The translations under genes and the position numbers were made by a program. The notes below the pieces were generated by a model. That model saw only the letters and a program-made list of their open reading frames with translations. It was not told the origin of the DNA and did no database searches. Positions 33,574 to 41,641 of a stretch of DNA of 64,000 nt are shown here, piece after piece. How positions within the stretch are numbered: position 1 is the stretch's first letter; each line of letters begins with the position of its first letter. Source of the DNA: Alphaproteobacteria bacterium (GTDB taxonomy: Bacteria > Pseudomonadota > Alphaproteobacteria > JANQMY01); assembly GCA_028289425.1 (NCBI GenBank), contig JANQPL010000009.1, forward strand, positions 248,001-312,000, read 5' to 3'.

Positions 33574-33616
33574 TTGACTACAACGATGTTGTAAGTTACA
33601 ACCACGTTGTAGTCAA
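33574..33616. promoter_or_regulatory. Mirror-symmetric divergent promoters with two TACAAC-N3-GTTGTA operators
   Basis: Two palindromes TACAACGATGTTGTA (33579-33593) and TACAACCACGTTGTA (33597-33611) stand 18 bases apart. The outer TTGACT is repeated on both strands. On each strand TTGACT, exactly 17 bases and TACAAC form a promoter: rightward 33574-33579 and 33597-33602, leftward 33616-33611 and 33593-33588. The whole 43-base segment is a dyad between the P450 and TetR genes. Each operator covers the -10 box of one promoter and reaches the last base of the -35 box of the other, so one repressor could shut both genes. Confidence 0.75.
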
Positions 33617-33684
33617 GCGAAATGTGAGCGGCCCTTGCCCGGCCCAGGGCCGAAATGGCTAGATGGCTAAGGACTAGAGAATCA

Positions 33685-34401
33685 ATGGGATCAAACGTCG
33701 TCGGCATGGATCAACGCGCAATCAATATGGAGGCACGGCGCCAGCGGATATTGGATTCGGCTGAGCGGCTGATCATGCGCGACTCCTTAAGCGCCTTCAC
33801 CATGCGGGCGCTGGCCCAGGAAGTCGGCCTAAGCGTGAAGACGCTCTACAATTTGTATGGCGGCGGAAAGGAAGCCATTGCCGCCGTTTTGGAAGACCGC
33901 GCATTCTCGACGCTGGAGGAAGAACTTACGGCATTGCCCGAAGATCAGGATCCGATCGAGCAGGTCCTCACGATCATGACGGTTGCCGCCGAAAAATGCA
34001 TCAAACGCAAAGCCCTTATTCATCCCATGTGGGCCGGCGATAAGGACCGCCCTTTGGGGTCCCCTAGCCGCCCCTTGGAGTTTATGGAATTCGGCGCCGG
34101 CTTGGCGGAGGTTGCGCTGACCCGCGCATTGGACCAGGGCACGCTGGATGCCCGCTTTGACCCTCACCTCTTGGCCTCACAGCTCACGGTCGGATGGTTC
34201 GGCACGGCCATTCTATGGGCGCGCGGCGCGTTGGGCGATGCGGACTTTGTGACCCGCGTTAAGCACACGGGGCTGTGCAACCTTCTTCCCTATGCGGATG
34301 AAAAGCTGGCTCAGTCACTCAAGGAAGAAATCGTTGCGCTTGAAAAGCAGATGACGCCCCTACCCAAGGAAGGCTGCGCCGATCAAAAAGCGTCTGTTTG
34401 A
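33685..34401 (+). CDS. TetR/AcrR family transcriptional regulator of the P450
   Basis: 238 residues from ATG 33685; an ATG at 33655 (no ribosome site) or 33706 is possible. The helix-turn-helix is EARRQRILDSAERLIMRDSLSAFTMRALAQEVGLSVKTLYNLYGGGKEAI. The large C-terminal domain contains HPMWAGDKDRPLG and many helices. It diverges from the CYP153-like gene across the double palindrome at 33574-33616, so it is the probable repressor of both, with the ligand likely an alkane-derived or fatty-acyl compound. Confidence 0.92.
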   Translation: MGSNVVGMDQRAINMEARRQRILDSAERLIMRDSLSAFTMRALAQEVGLSVKTLYNLYGGGKEAIAAVLEDRAFSTLEEELTALPEDQDPIEQVLTIMTVAAEKCIKRKALIHPMWAGDKDRPLGSPSRPLEFMEFGAGLAEVALTRALDQGTLDARFDPHLLASQLTVGWFGTAILWARGALGDADFVTRVKHTGLCNLLPYADEKLAQSLKEEIVALEKQMTPLPKEGCADQKASV

Positions 34402-34427
34402 GAGATTCCTTAAGCCACGGCACCCAA

Positions 34428-34616
34428 TTGTCATCCCGGACACACCGCGGCACCTGCCTTCGCCGTAGCGAAGCTCTGGCTTCGCGCAGGCAGGTCTTTG
34501 ATGATGCGGTGTAGATCCGGGATCCATATCCGTCATGCTGACTCGTGGGCACATGGGTTATGGATCCCGTGTCTGCGACGCGGCGCTTGAGCGCCGCATC
34601 GCGCACGGGATGACAT
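34428..34616. repeat. Compound intergenic repeat with three hairpins
   Basis: The gap between TetR and the enoyl-CoA hydratase holds an outer pair TGTCATCCC (34429-34437) and GGGATGACA (34607-34615). Inside are ACCTGCC...GGCAGGT (34452-34458/34489-34495) enclosing GCGAAGC-TCTG-GCTTCGC (34468-34485), and GCGGCGC-TTGA-GCGCCGC (34580-34597). It matches the GTCATCCCGG-bounded repeats often scattered in alphaproteobacterial genomes; function unknown. Confidence 0.7.
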
Positions 34617-34642
34617 CTGATGAAAGCGGGAATGGGGGGAAA

Positions 34643-35407
34643 CTACTTCCCTTGCCAGTTGGGGGCGCGCTTCTCGATAAACGCCTTGGGGCCTTCCTTG
34701 AAGTCTTCCGTTTTGGCGATGTCGACAAACTCGCGGCCGCTTGCTTTCCAAAGCGCGCCGTCTTCATCCATGAAGGCGCGCGAAGCGACACGCCGACTTG
34801 CTTGCACCGCCAGCGGGGCATTTGCCGTAACGCGTTCGGCAAGCTTCTTGGCTTCGGCGACCACCTGATCCTCCGGCACCACTTTGTTGACCATGCCAAG
34901 TTCGTAGGCCCGCTGTGCCGGAAGCGGATCGCCGGTCATGATCACCTCCAGCGCCGGCGCCATGCCAATGGCGCGCGGCAGACGGAACAGACCGCCGGCG
35001 GCCGCCACCAGCGAGCGCTTCACTTCCGGCAGGCCGAAATTGGTTTGGTCCGATGCAATGATAAGATCGCAAGAGAGTGCGATCTCTGTGCCGCCCGCAA
35101 GCGCGCTGCCCGTCACCGCCGCGATCACCGGTTTTTTGCGTTCGCGTTGCGCGATGCCCCCAAACCCACCGCGTTTGGTGCTGAGGGCCGCGCCGTTTCC
35201 GGCGGCAATTTCTTTCAAATCCGCGCCTGCGCAAAACACCGGACCATTGGCTTTCAATATGGCGACCCACAGGCTCTGATCCTCTTCATACTGATCAAGG
35301 GCGCTTTCGATACCATTTGCCATTTCGCCATTGATGGCATTGCGCGCCTTCTCCCTGTCCAGGGTAATCAGCGCAATGTTTCCTTCTTTCTCAAATAAGA
35401 CGCCCAT
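34643..35407 (-). CDS. Enoyl-CoA hydratase with both catalytic glutamates
   Basis: 254 residues. FCAGADLKEI supplies the oxyanion site, AGGTEIALSCD keeps the first catalytic glutamate (equivalent to Glu144 of the rat enzyme) and FGLPEVKRSLVAAAGGLFRLPRAIG the second (Glu164). Of the five crotonase-fold proteins in the window this is the only one with both, so true hydration of trans-2-enoyl-CoA is the best call. It is a single gene flanked by repeats and reads in the same direction as the acyl-CoA synthetase upstream. Confidence 0.92.
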   Translation of the reverse strand: MGVLFEKEGNIALITLDREKARNAINGEMANGIESALDQYEEDQSLWVAILKANGPVFCAGADLKEIAAGNGAALSTKRGGFGGIAQRERKKPVIAAVTGSALAGGTEIALSCDLIIASDQTNFGLPEVKRSLVAAAGGLFRLPRAIGMAPALEVIMTGDPLPAQRAYELGMVNKVVPEDQVVAEAKKLAERVTANAPLAVQASRRVASRAFMDEDGALWKASGREFVDIAKTEDFKEGPKAFIEKRAPNWQGK

Positions 35408-35570
35408 GGGGGTGTTCCTCGCTATGCAGTGGTGGCTCTTGAATTCGCGGTGAAGCTAATCGCGGGCGTGGCGGCACGCAAGCCATTCTAATGGGAAGGG
35501 CGAATATCATATCCGCGAAGGCCGAGGCGCACCAGAATCCTGTGGCGGCCCCAACGTCAACCTTTGTGCG

Positions 35571-37121
35571 TCACACGATCTTGCTGTCGTGCTTGCCCCA
35601 ATATTTGTCGCGCAAGATGCGCTTGTAGAGCTTGCCCGTGGGCAGGCGCGGCAGCTCGTCGATAAAATCGACGGACCGCGGTGCCTTGTAATGGGCGATG
35701 TGATCGCGCGCATAGGCAATGAGTTCCGCTGCCAGCTCGTCCGACGGCTGAATGCCCGGCGCCAATTGCACAACCGCCTTCACCTCTTCGCCCATTTCTT
35801 CATTGGGCACGCCGAACACCGCCACATCGGCCACTTTGTCGTGGAGCACAAGGGCGTCTTCAATTTCCTGCGGATAAATGTTGATGCCGCCCGAAATGAT
35901 CATGAACGCCTTGCGGTCGGTAAGGTAGAGAAACCCCTCTTCATCTAGGTAGCCCACATCCCCCAGCGTGGTCCAAGTGGGGTGTTCCGGATGACGCGAC
36001 GTGGACGTCTTATCGGGCGCCTTGTGGTATTCAAACGATGTCAATTCCTGTTCGAAAAAGATCACGCCTTCTTCGCGCGCCGGTAACTCTTTACCGGCTT
36101 CGTCGCAAATGTGGACGACAGCCGTGAAGGACTGTCCCACAGATCCCGGATGCGCCAACCATTGTTCACTATTGATGATCGTAGAGCCATTGCCTTCTGT
36201 CCCGGCATAGTATTCCCACAGGACCGGCCCCCACCAATCGATCATCTTGCGTTTGATTTCCACAGGGCACGGGGCCGCGGCATGAATGGCCACCTTGTGG
36301 CTGGACAGGTCGAATTGCGTCCGGTCGGCCTCCGGTTCTTTCAACATCCGGATGAACATGGTGGGCACCCATTGGCTGTGGGTGACCTTGTATTTTTCGA
36401 TGAACCGAAGGGACTCGATAGGATCGAATTTCTCCATCATCACCACGGTGCCGCCCAATCCTTGCGTTCCCATGGTGAAAGCAAGCGGGGCTGCGTGATA
36501 AAGCGGCGCTGGTGACAGATAAATGGTCTCTTCGTTGAAACCATAAACGGCGCCGAGCGTGTCGCGCAGCCGGTCGTTTTCGTGAACCTTTGCATCCGGC
36601 AAGGGGCGCTTGATGCCCTTCGGCCGGCCGGTGGTGCCGGAACTGTACAGCATGGTATCGCCGCGCCATTCCACGTCCAAATTATCCGTAGGCTGACCGG
36701 CAATGGCGTCTTCGTACGAGGCCCAGCCGTCGATCGTGCCCCGCATCATCAAGCGGCCGGGACAATTCGGGATGAGCGCCGGCAAGTCCTTTGCCACATC
36801 CTGGCGCCTGAGCGTGGAAACGATCACCTTTGCTTCGCAATCATCTACGATATAGGCCGCTTCTTCTGCCGTGAGATAGCGGTTGATCGCGGTCACATAA
36901 AGGCCCGACCGGATGGCTGCCCAAATGCACTCGAAGAAGCGAACATCGTTTTCGACGAACACAGCGATGTGATCGCCGCGCCGCAACCCTTCTTTGTACA
37001 AATATTGTGCAAGCTGGTTAGACCGATCGTTCAGTTCGCCGAAGGTGATGGTTTCGCCGGTGCCGGCATTGATGACGGCCGGCTTCTCCGGAAATTTGTC
37101 TGCATAAATGGCTGGGTACAT
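35571..37121 (-). CDS. AMP-dependent acyl-CoA synthetase (ANL superfamily)
   Basis: 516 residues from the ATG at 37121 (MYPAIYADKFPEKPAVI). The A3 phosphate loop is YSSGTTGRPKGIKRP, A5 is YYAGTEGNGST, the A7/A8 hinge is GDVGYLDEEGFLYLTDRKAFMIISGG, and the C-terminal LPRLPTGKLYKRILRDKYW holds the A10 lysine. It resembles long- or medium-chain or short aryl acyl ligases; the substrate is not fixed. It would supply CoA thioesters to the nearby crotonases and SDR. It is separated from the SDR gene upstream by a 74-base inverted repeat. Confidence 0.91.
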   Translation of the reverse strand: MYPAIYADKFPEKPAVINAGTGETITFGELNDRSNQLAQYLYKEGLRRGDHIAVFVENDVRFFECIWAAIRSGLYVTAINRYLTAEEAAYIVDDCEAKVIVSTLRRQDVAKDLPALIPNCPGRLMMRGTIDGWASYEDAIAGQPTDNLDVEWRGDTMLYSSGTTGRPKGIKRPLPDAKVHENDRLRDTLGAVYGFNEETIYLSPAPLYHAAPLAFTMGTQGLGGTVVMMEKFDPIESLRFIEKYKVTHSQWVPTMFIRMLKEPEADRTQFDLSSHKVAIHAAAPCPVEIKRKMIDWWGPVLWEYYAGTEGNGSTIINSEQWLAHPGSVGQSFTAVVHICDEAGKELPAREEGVIFFEQELTSFEYHKAPDKTSTSRHPEHPTWTTLGDVGYLDEEGFLYLTDRKAFMIISGGINIYPQEIEDALVLHDKVADVAVFGVPNEEMGEEVKAVVQLAPGIQPSDELAAELIAYARDHIAHYKAPRSVDFIDELPRLPTGKLYKRILRDKYWGKHDSKIV

Positions 37122-37135
37122 TGTTTGATATACCT

Positions 37136-37209
37136 GGCCACCCACTCCCCCTCCCAAGCCACCCGATAAGGGTACCCTGTGGGTGGCTTGGGAGGGGGAG
37201 TGGGCGGCC
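37136..37209. repeat. Long GC-rich inverted repeat, copy 1 of a local family
   Basis: Left arm 37136-37164 and right arm 37181-37209 pair over 29 bases with one mismatch; the 16-base loop contains the self-complementary AGGGTACCCT (37169-37178). It is a close relative of the copies at 39071 and 43503, which share the arm text GGTGG-x-TTGGGA-x-GGGGAG and a 10-base palindromic loop. It lies between the acyl-CoA synthetase and SDR genes. Confidence 0.8.
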
Positions 37210-37219
37210 GGGCCCCTAT

Positions 37220-38116
37220 CTAATCCAAATCGTTTCCGTCCATGCCCGCATTCTTGCGCGCTTTTGACATCATCTCTTTGACAATGGGACCAAGCTTGGT
37301 GGGATCTTGTTGATGATCGTGGGTGGGACCGCGATGCCAGCTTTCGGCAATGGCCAACAGCCCGCCACCGGCCTCGAACACGCGGCCGGAAATCTCCTTG
37401 GATTCTTCCGACGCGAGCCAGGTCACGATAGGCGCCACGCGGTCGGGCGCGCGCTCCGCTTTGTCGTCTTCCGAGTATTCCCGCAGATCGTCCGTCAGCC
37501 GCGTATACGCGATCGGCGCAATCGCGTTCACCGTGATGCCGTAGCGTCGCAATTCACGCGCCGCGATGATCGAGAAGGACGCAATGCCCGACTTTGCCGC
37601 ACCGTAATTGGTCTGCCCTGGATTGCCATAAATGCCGGATACGGAAGATGTATTGATGATGCGCGCATCCACTGTCCCGCCTTCCTTCACCAACGCCCGC
37701 CAATGGGCCGCCGCATGGTGCGACGGCGCAAACGTGCCTTTCAGATGCACCTTAATCACGGCATCCCATTCGGCTTCGGTCATGTTGACCAACATACGGT
37801 CGCGCAAAATGCCCGCATTATTGACAAGCACGTCGATCTTGCCGAATTCGGAGATCGCCTGGTCGATCATGGCTTTGGATTGGTCCCAATCGCTTACATC
37901 GGCGCCATTGGCAACCGCTTCGCCGCCGGCCGCTTTGATGTCTTCGACCACTTGTTGCGCCGGCGAAAGATCCGCGCCGGTGCCCGCCCGGTCGCCGCCC
38001 AGATCGTTGACCACCACTTTGGCGCCGTGTTCCGCCAGCATTTTGGCATACGCCGCGCCGATACCGCGGCCCGCCCCGGTCACCACGGCGACCCGTCCTT
38101 CGCATAATCTTGCCAT
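37220..38116 (-). CDS. Short-chain dehydrogenase (multifunctional-enzyme-2 type hydroxyacyl-CoA/steroid dehydrogenase)
   Basis: 298 residues. VVTGAGRGIGAAYAKML (about 11-27) binds NAD(P), VNNAGILRDRMLVNMTEAEWD is the NNAG motif and its follow-on, and the catalytic Ser-Tyr-Lys are in NTSSVSG...TNYGAAKSGIA. The VVVNDLGGDRAGTGADLSPAQQVVEDI stretch is characteristic of the peroxisomal MFE-2/17-beta-HSD4-like SDR group, which oxidises (3R)-hydroxyacyl-CoA or hydroxysteroids. A role in beta-oxidation with the neighbouring ligase and crotonase is likely. ATG preceded by GGAGAAACGCG. Confidence 0.9.
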   Translation of the reverse strand: MARLCEGRVAVVTGAGRGIGAAYAKMLAEHGAKVVVNDLGGDRAGTGADLSPAQQVVEDIKAAGGEAVANGADVSDWDQSKAMIDQAISEFGKIDVLVNNAGILRDRMLVNMTEAEWDAVIKVHLKGTFAPSHHAAAHWRALVKEGGTVDARIINTSSVSGIYGNPGQTNYGAAKSGIASFSIIAARELRRYGITVNAIAPIAYTRLTDDLREYSEDDKAERAPDRVAPIVTWLASEESKEISGRVFEAGGGLLAIAESWHRGPTHDHQQDPTKLGPIVKEMMSKARKNAGMDGNDLD

Positions 38117-38232
38117 CGCGTTTCTCCAAATGTGAGTTTGTTCTAAGGTTTTATGAGCGTTTTACACGTTGCAGTCGCGGCCCGTCCATCTAAACTCTCG
38201 GCCAAACTTTAGGATAGTCAGAAGGAGACGTC

Positions 38233-38973
38233 ATGACAGAATTGGTCATTCGGGAAGACAGGGACGGTTTGTGCACGCTGATCCTCAACCGGCCGGAGAA
38301 ACTGAACGCCCTCAATGTGCCGCTGTTTCAGGAACTGCGGGCCCATGTGGACGCGCTGGCCGACCAGACGGAAACGGTGGGCGCGGTGGTCTTGCGGGGC
38401 GCGGGTAAGGCGTTTTCCGCGGGCCATGACTTGAAAGACATCGGCGCGGGCGAACACCCGCCTTATGAAGGCTATCAAGCGGAAACCATTGAAAAACTGG
38501 CCACTCTGCCCCAGCCCATCATCACGGCCGTGCACAGCCATTGCTATACCGGCGCGCTGGAACTGGCGCTGGCGGGCGACATTATCATCGCCTCTTACGG
38601 TGCCCGGTTTGCGGATACCCACACCAAATGGGGCCTCACCCCGGTTTGGGGCATGAGCCAGCGTCTGCCGCGCCGCATTGGCGTCGCCAAAACCAAGGAG
38701 ATGATGTTCACCTCCCGATTTTATTCAGGCGCCGAGGCGCTCGAAATGGGGCTTGTGAATTTCTGCGTGCGCGACGACCGTTTCGATGCCGAAGTGGAGA
38801 AGCTTGCCCGCGAAATCCTCGAAAACTCCTGGTTCTCCAACCGCGCTGTGAAAATGCTGGTGGACGAAAGCGACGGCATGCATCTGCCCGATGGGCTTCA
38901 ATACGAGATCAACAAAAAAGTCGGCCGTGCGCCGGACATGGCCGAGCGCGTTGGCTCTTTCGGAAAGAAGTAA
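38233..38973 (+). CDS. Enoyl-CoA hydratase/isomerase family protein
   Basis: 246 residues. Oxyanion segment GAGKAFSAGHDLKDIG; the first catalytic Glu is retained (GALELALAGD), while the second position is a threonine (KWGLTPVWGMSQRLPRRIG). Hydratase activity is thus uncertain; an isomerase or other crotonase activity may apply. GAAGGAGACGTC precedes the ATG. It diverges from the SDR gene; the GMC oxidoreductase follows after another large inverted repeat. Confidence 0.9.
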   Translation: MTELVIREDRDGLCTLILNRPEKLNALNVPLFQELRAHVDALADQTETVGAVVLRGAGKAFSAGHDLKDIGAGEHPPYEGYQAETIEKLATLPQPIITAVHSHCYTGALELALAGDIIIASYGARFADTHTKWGLTPVWGMSQRLPRRIGVAKTKEMMFTSRFYSGAEALEMGLVNFCVRDDRFDAEVEKLAREILENSWFSNRAVKMLVDESDGMHLPDGLQYEINKKVGRAPDMAERVGSFGKK

Positions 38974-39070
38974 AATCCGAAATCTCATTTGTGATTTCTG
39001 CGTTCGGCCCGATTGACCCGGCCTGGGCTTTAACTCTCTGTACCCGCATCAGTGTGATTGCGCGCCCAAC

Positions 39071-39129
39071 CGCTCGCCCTCCCAACTACCCCAAGGGTAC
39101 CCTAGTCCGGGTGGTTGGGAGGGGGAGCG
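39071..39129. repeat. Long GC-rich inverted repeat, copy 2
   Basis: Left arm 39071-39091 and right arm 39109-39129 pair over 21 bases with two mismatches; the loop again holds AGGGTACCCT (39094-39103). It lies about 35 bases before the GMC oxidoreductase start. Same family as the copies at 37136 and 43503. Confidence 0.78.
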
Positions 39130-39165
39130 GGTGGCAAGGCCACACCGCGAAAAAAGAGGCGGGAC

Positions 39166-40770
39166 ATGCAGGAGAGTGCCACATTCGATTACATCATCGT
39201 GGGCGCGGGCTCGGCCGGCTGCGTGTTGGCCAATCGTCTGTCGGAAAATCCGAACCACCGTGTGCTGCTGATCGAAGCAGGCCCCAAGGACCGCACACCG
39301 TGGATCCATATTCCCGCCGGCTTCTCCCGCATGTTCATCAATGAAAGATACAATTGGGGCTACATGTCGGCGCCGGAGCCGGGCCTCGACAATCGTCCGA
39401 TCTACTCGCCGCGCGGCAAGACCCTAGGCGGCACCAGCGCCATTAACGGCATGATGTATATCCGCGGCCATGCGGCTGATTACGATGGCTGGCGGCAGAT
39501 GGGCAATGACGGCTGGTCTTACGAAGAGGTGCTGCCCTATTTCATGAAGTCGGAAGACAACAGCCGTGGCGCCAGCGACTATCACGGTGCAGGCGGCTTT
39601 ATGGGCGTGAGCGATCAGGTGGAGGTGCACCCCATCTCCAACCGCTTTGTGGAGGCCGCCGTCAACACTGGTCTTCCGGCAACGGATGATTTCAACGGCG
39701 CAAGCCAAGACGGTGCGGGCCTGACCCAAGTGACCGTCAAAAACGGCGTGCGCGAATCCACAGCACGCTCTTTCCTGCGCCCCATAAAAAATCGGTCCAA
39801 CCTGGAGATCTGGACTGAAGTGCTGACCCACAAAATCGTGCTCGACGGTAAGAAAGCCACGGGTGTCGAAATTTCCCGCGACGGACAGCAGCAGTCCGTA
39901 CACGCGGGCAAGGAAGTGATCATCTCGGCCGGCACATACAACTCGCCGCAGCTCTTACAGCTTTCCGGCATTGGCGCGGGCGAGCATTTACAATCGCTCG
40001 GCATCCCCGTCGCCCACGAGCTCAAAGGCGTCGGCGAAAACATGCACGACCATTTGTACGTACACACAATGCACCGGACGTCACGGACCCAGTCGGTGAA
40101 TGACGTTATCAAGGGCCCCGGCATTCTGCTTCATGTGTTCCAGTATCTGTTGCAACGGAAGGGTCTTCTGACCATCCCGGTGAGCCAGGCCTGCGCCTTC
40201 ATCCGTGCCCTGCCGGGGGCCGACCGGCCGGATCTACAGATCGCCTTCCGTCCCGTGAGCTATCAGGTGGGCCCGAATGGGGCGGAGATCACACCATTTC
40301 CCGGCGTGACCGCGTCATGCTGCCGGCTGCGGCCGCAATCCCGCGGTCATGTGCGGATTACCTCCAACGATCCAAAAACCCAGCCGGAGATTCTGCACAA
40401 TTATCTGGTCGATCCGACCGACCAGCAGGCCGTGTTGTTGGGTCTCAGGTGGATGCGCGAAACCTTTAGCACCTCGCCGCTTAAGGAACTGTCCGAAGAA
40501 GAAACCATGCCCGGGCTTGATCATCAGTCTGATGACGAACTGCTCGCCTATGCGCGCGAAACCGCCAGTCCCGTCTATCATCCTGTTGGCACCTGCAAGA
40601 TGGGCCAAGACGACATGGCGGTGGTGGATGAAAAATTGTGCGTCCACGGCATTGATGGTTTGCGCGTGATCGATGCGTCGATCATGCCGGTGATCAGTTC
40701 CGGCAACACCAACGGCCCCACCATCATGATCGCGGAAAAAGGCGCGGACCTGGTGAAGGCCGCAGCTTAG
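39166..40770 (+). CDS. GMC-family FAD-dependent alcohol dehydrogenase (choline-dehydrogenase/AlkJ-like)
   Basis: 534 residues. FAD motif [19 protein letters not shown] at the N-terminus, the GMC signature [19 protein letters not shown], and the catalytic His/Asn pair in [10 protein letters not shown] and [20 protein letters not shown]. It aligns by eye with AlkJ, the alkane-pathway alcohol dehydrogenase, as well as with choline dehydrogenases. Given the CYP153-like P450 about 6 kb away, oxidation of a long-chain primary alcohol to the aldehyde is the most attractive role; inference only. GAGGCGGGAC precedes the ATG. Confidence 0.91.
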   Translation: MQESATFDYIIVGAGSAGCVLANRLSENPNHRVLLIEAGPKDRTPWIHIPAGFSRMFINERYNWGYMSAPEPGLDNRPIYSPRGKTLGGTSAINGMMYIRGHAADYDGWRQMGNDGWSYEEVLPYFMKSEDNSRGASDYHGAGGFMGVSDQVEVHPISNRFVEAAVNTGLPATDDFNGASQDGAGLTQVTVKNGVRESTARSFLRPIKNRSNLEIWTEVLTHKIVLDGKKATGVEISRDGQQQSVHAGKEVIISAGTYNSPQLLQLSGIGAGEHLQSLGIPVAHELKGVGENMHDHLYVHTMHRTSRTQSVNDVIKGPGILLHVFQYLLQRKGLLTIPVSQACAFIRALPGADRPDLQIAFRPVSYQVGPNGAEITPFPGVTASCCRLRPQSRGHVRITSNDPKTQPEILHNYLVDPTDQQAVLLGLRWMRETFSTSPLKELSEEETMPGLDHQSDDELLAYARETASPVYHPVGTCKMGQDDMAVVDEKLCVHGIDGLRVIDASIMPVISSGNTNGPTIMIAEKGADLVKAAA

Positions 40771-40878
40771 ACTTCGTCGTCGCCCAGCGCTCGTGTCTGG
40801 CCTTTGGCCAGCACGGGCATAAACTCCAGCCGGGGCCCATACCCCCTTGCGCCAAAAGTTCAACTGCGGTGGATATGG

Positions 40879-40898
40879 ATCCCTGCTTTCGCAGGGAT
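40879..40898. repeat. Small hairpin of the GGATCCCTGC type
   Basis: ATCCCTGC-TTTC-GCAGGGAT (40879-40898) is a perfect 8-base stem with a four-base loop in the gap after the GMC gene. It ends six bases before the stop of the convergent membrane-protein gene. It is similar to widely scattered GGATCCCCGCTTTCGCGGGGATGACG-like repeats. There is no T-run, so it is not a clear terminator. Confidence 0.55.
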
Positions 40899-40903
40899 TA
40901 CGA

Positions 40904-41524
40904 CTATAGTTTTTCTGGGATTTCTACAACATTGGTCGTCTGCAAAAGCTGACCGAATTTTTTCTCGACCATTTTGCGCTTAAACCACCAGCCCACATTC
41001 ATAAAAAGATAACCCGACAGACAAAACAAAATCCCAATCAAAGGAAACGCGATTGGGATTGGAACATCCATTGTCATTTTTCCAAGAGGAATCGGTGTGG
41101 TTTTTTCGAACTCGCTTGGGTCAAACACCAATGGTGCAACGAACACAATGACAGCAAGCGTCCATAAAATTGCAAAACCAAACCACAAACGTGCGAAAGG
41201 ATGCGTTGCAATCTCGTAGTTAATTTGCGTCCTACCATTTCCTGACACGTACTCACCCGAAATAACTGGGGTAAATCCGGGGATCAGAATAGAAAATGGT
41301 CCCCACGGACTTAGAAAAACCTGAAAGTACTTTTCTTCTACAAAGCCAGTTTGGATGCGAAACTGGTTGAATAGTTTGTTGGCCCATCCCAAGCCAGGGA
41401 GGATTTTCAAGTTCGCGCGATCCAGGCGCTCACGAATACCATCGAGAGAGAGTGCGCTCTCTGCTCGATAGATCTTCCTCGGGCAACAAAATCGCCAGAA
41501 TCGTTTCCAGACGCGGAGAACCAC
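40904..41524 (-). CDS. Orphan membrane protein, AT-richer than its surroundings
   Basis: 206 residues, function unknown. Residues about 112-132 (FGFAILWTLAVIVFVAPLVF) and 157-177 (FPLIGILFCLSGYLFMNVGWW) are hydrophobic spans; the N-terminal 100 residues are soluble and basic. No domain is recognised. The base composition is visibly lower in GC than the flanking genes and the gene stands alone between repeats, which suggests recent acquisition. It could be an unrecognised fold or a non-conserved open frame; coding is supported by the hydrophobicity pattern and length. Confidence 0.5.
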   Translation of the reverse strand: MVLRVWKRFWRFCCPRKIYRAESALSLDGIRERLDRANLKILPGLGWANKLFNQFRIQTGFVEEKYFQVFLSPWGPFSILIPGFTPVISGEYVSGNGRTQINYEIATHPFARLWFGFAILWTLAVIVFVAPLVFDPSEFEKTTPIPLGKMTMDVPIPIAFPLIGILFCLSGYLFMNVGWWFKRKMVEKKFGQLLQTTNVVEIPEKL

Positions 41525-41527
41525 TCG

Positions 41528-41630
41528 TCACCCTCCCCTAAACCCTCCCATCAAGGGAGGGGAACACCGTCGAGCGGACAGCATATTCATTCCTCCCCCC
41601 TTGATGGGGGGAGGTCAGGAGGGGGGTGAT
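41528..41630. repeat. Pair of GC-rich inverted segments (CCTCCCTTGATGGGAGG type)
   Basis: A left segment (41528-41562, CACCCTCC...CATCAAGGGAGGG) and a right one (41591-41630, CCCCTTGATGGGGGGAGGTCAGGAGGGGGGTGA) are imperfect inverted copies around a 28-base spacer, in the gap between the membrane orphan and the MFS gene. It belongs to a different class from the three large repeats nearby. Confidence 0.7.
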
Positions 41631-41641
41631 GGCCGGAAAGC

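Noticed and set aside
37136-37209. Inverted repeats considered as insertion-sequence ends
   Set aside because: No transposase gene between or beside the repeats and no target duplication seen; arms are adjacent, forming hairpins rather than element termini.
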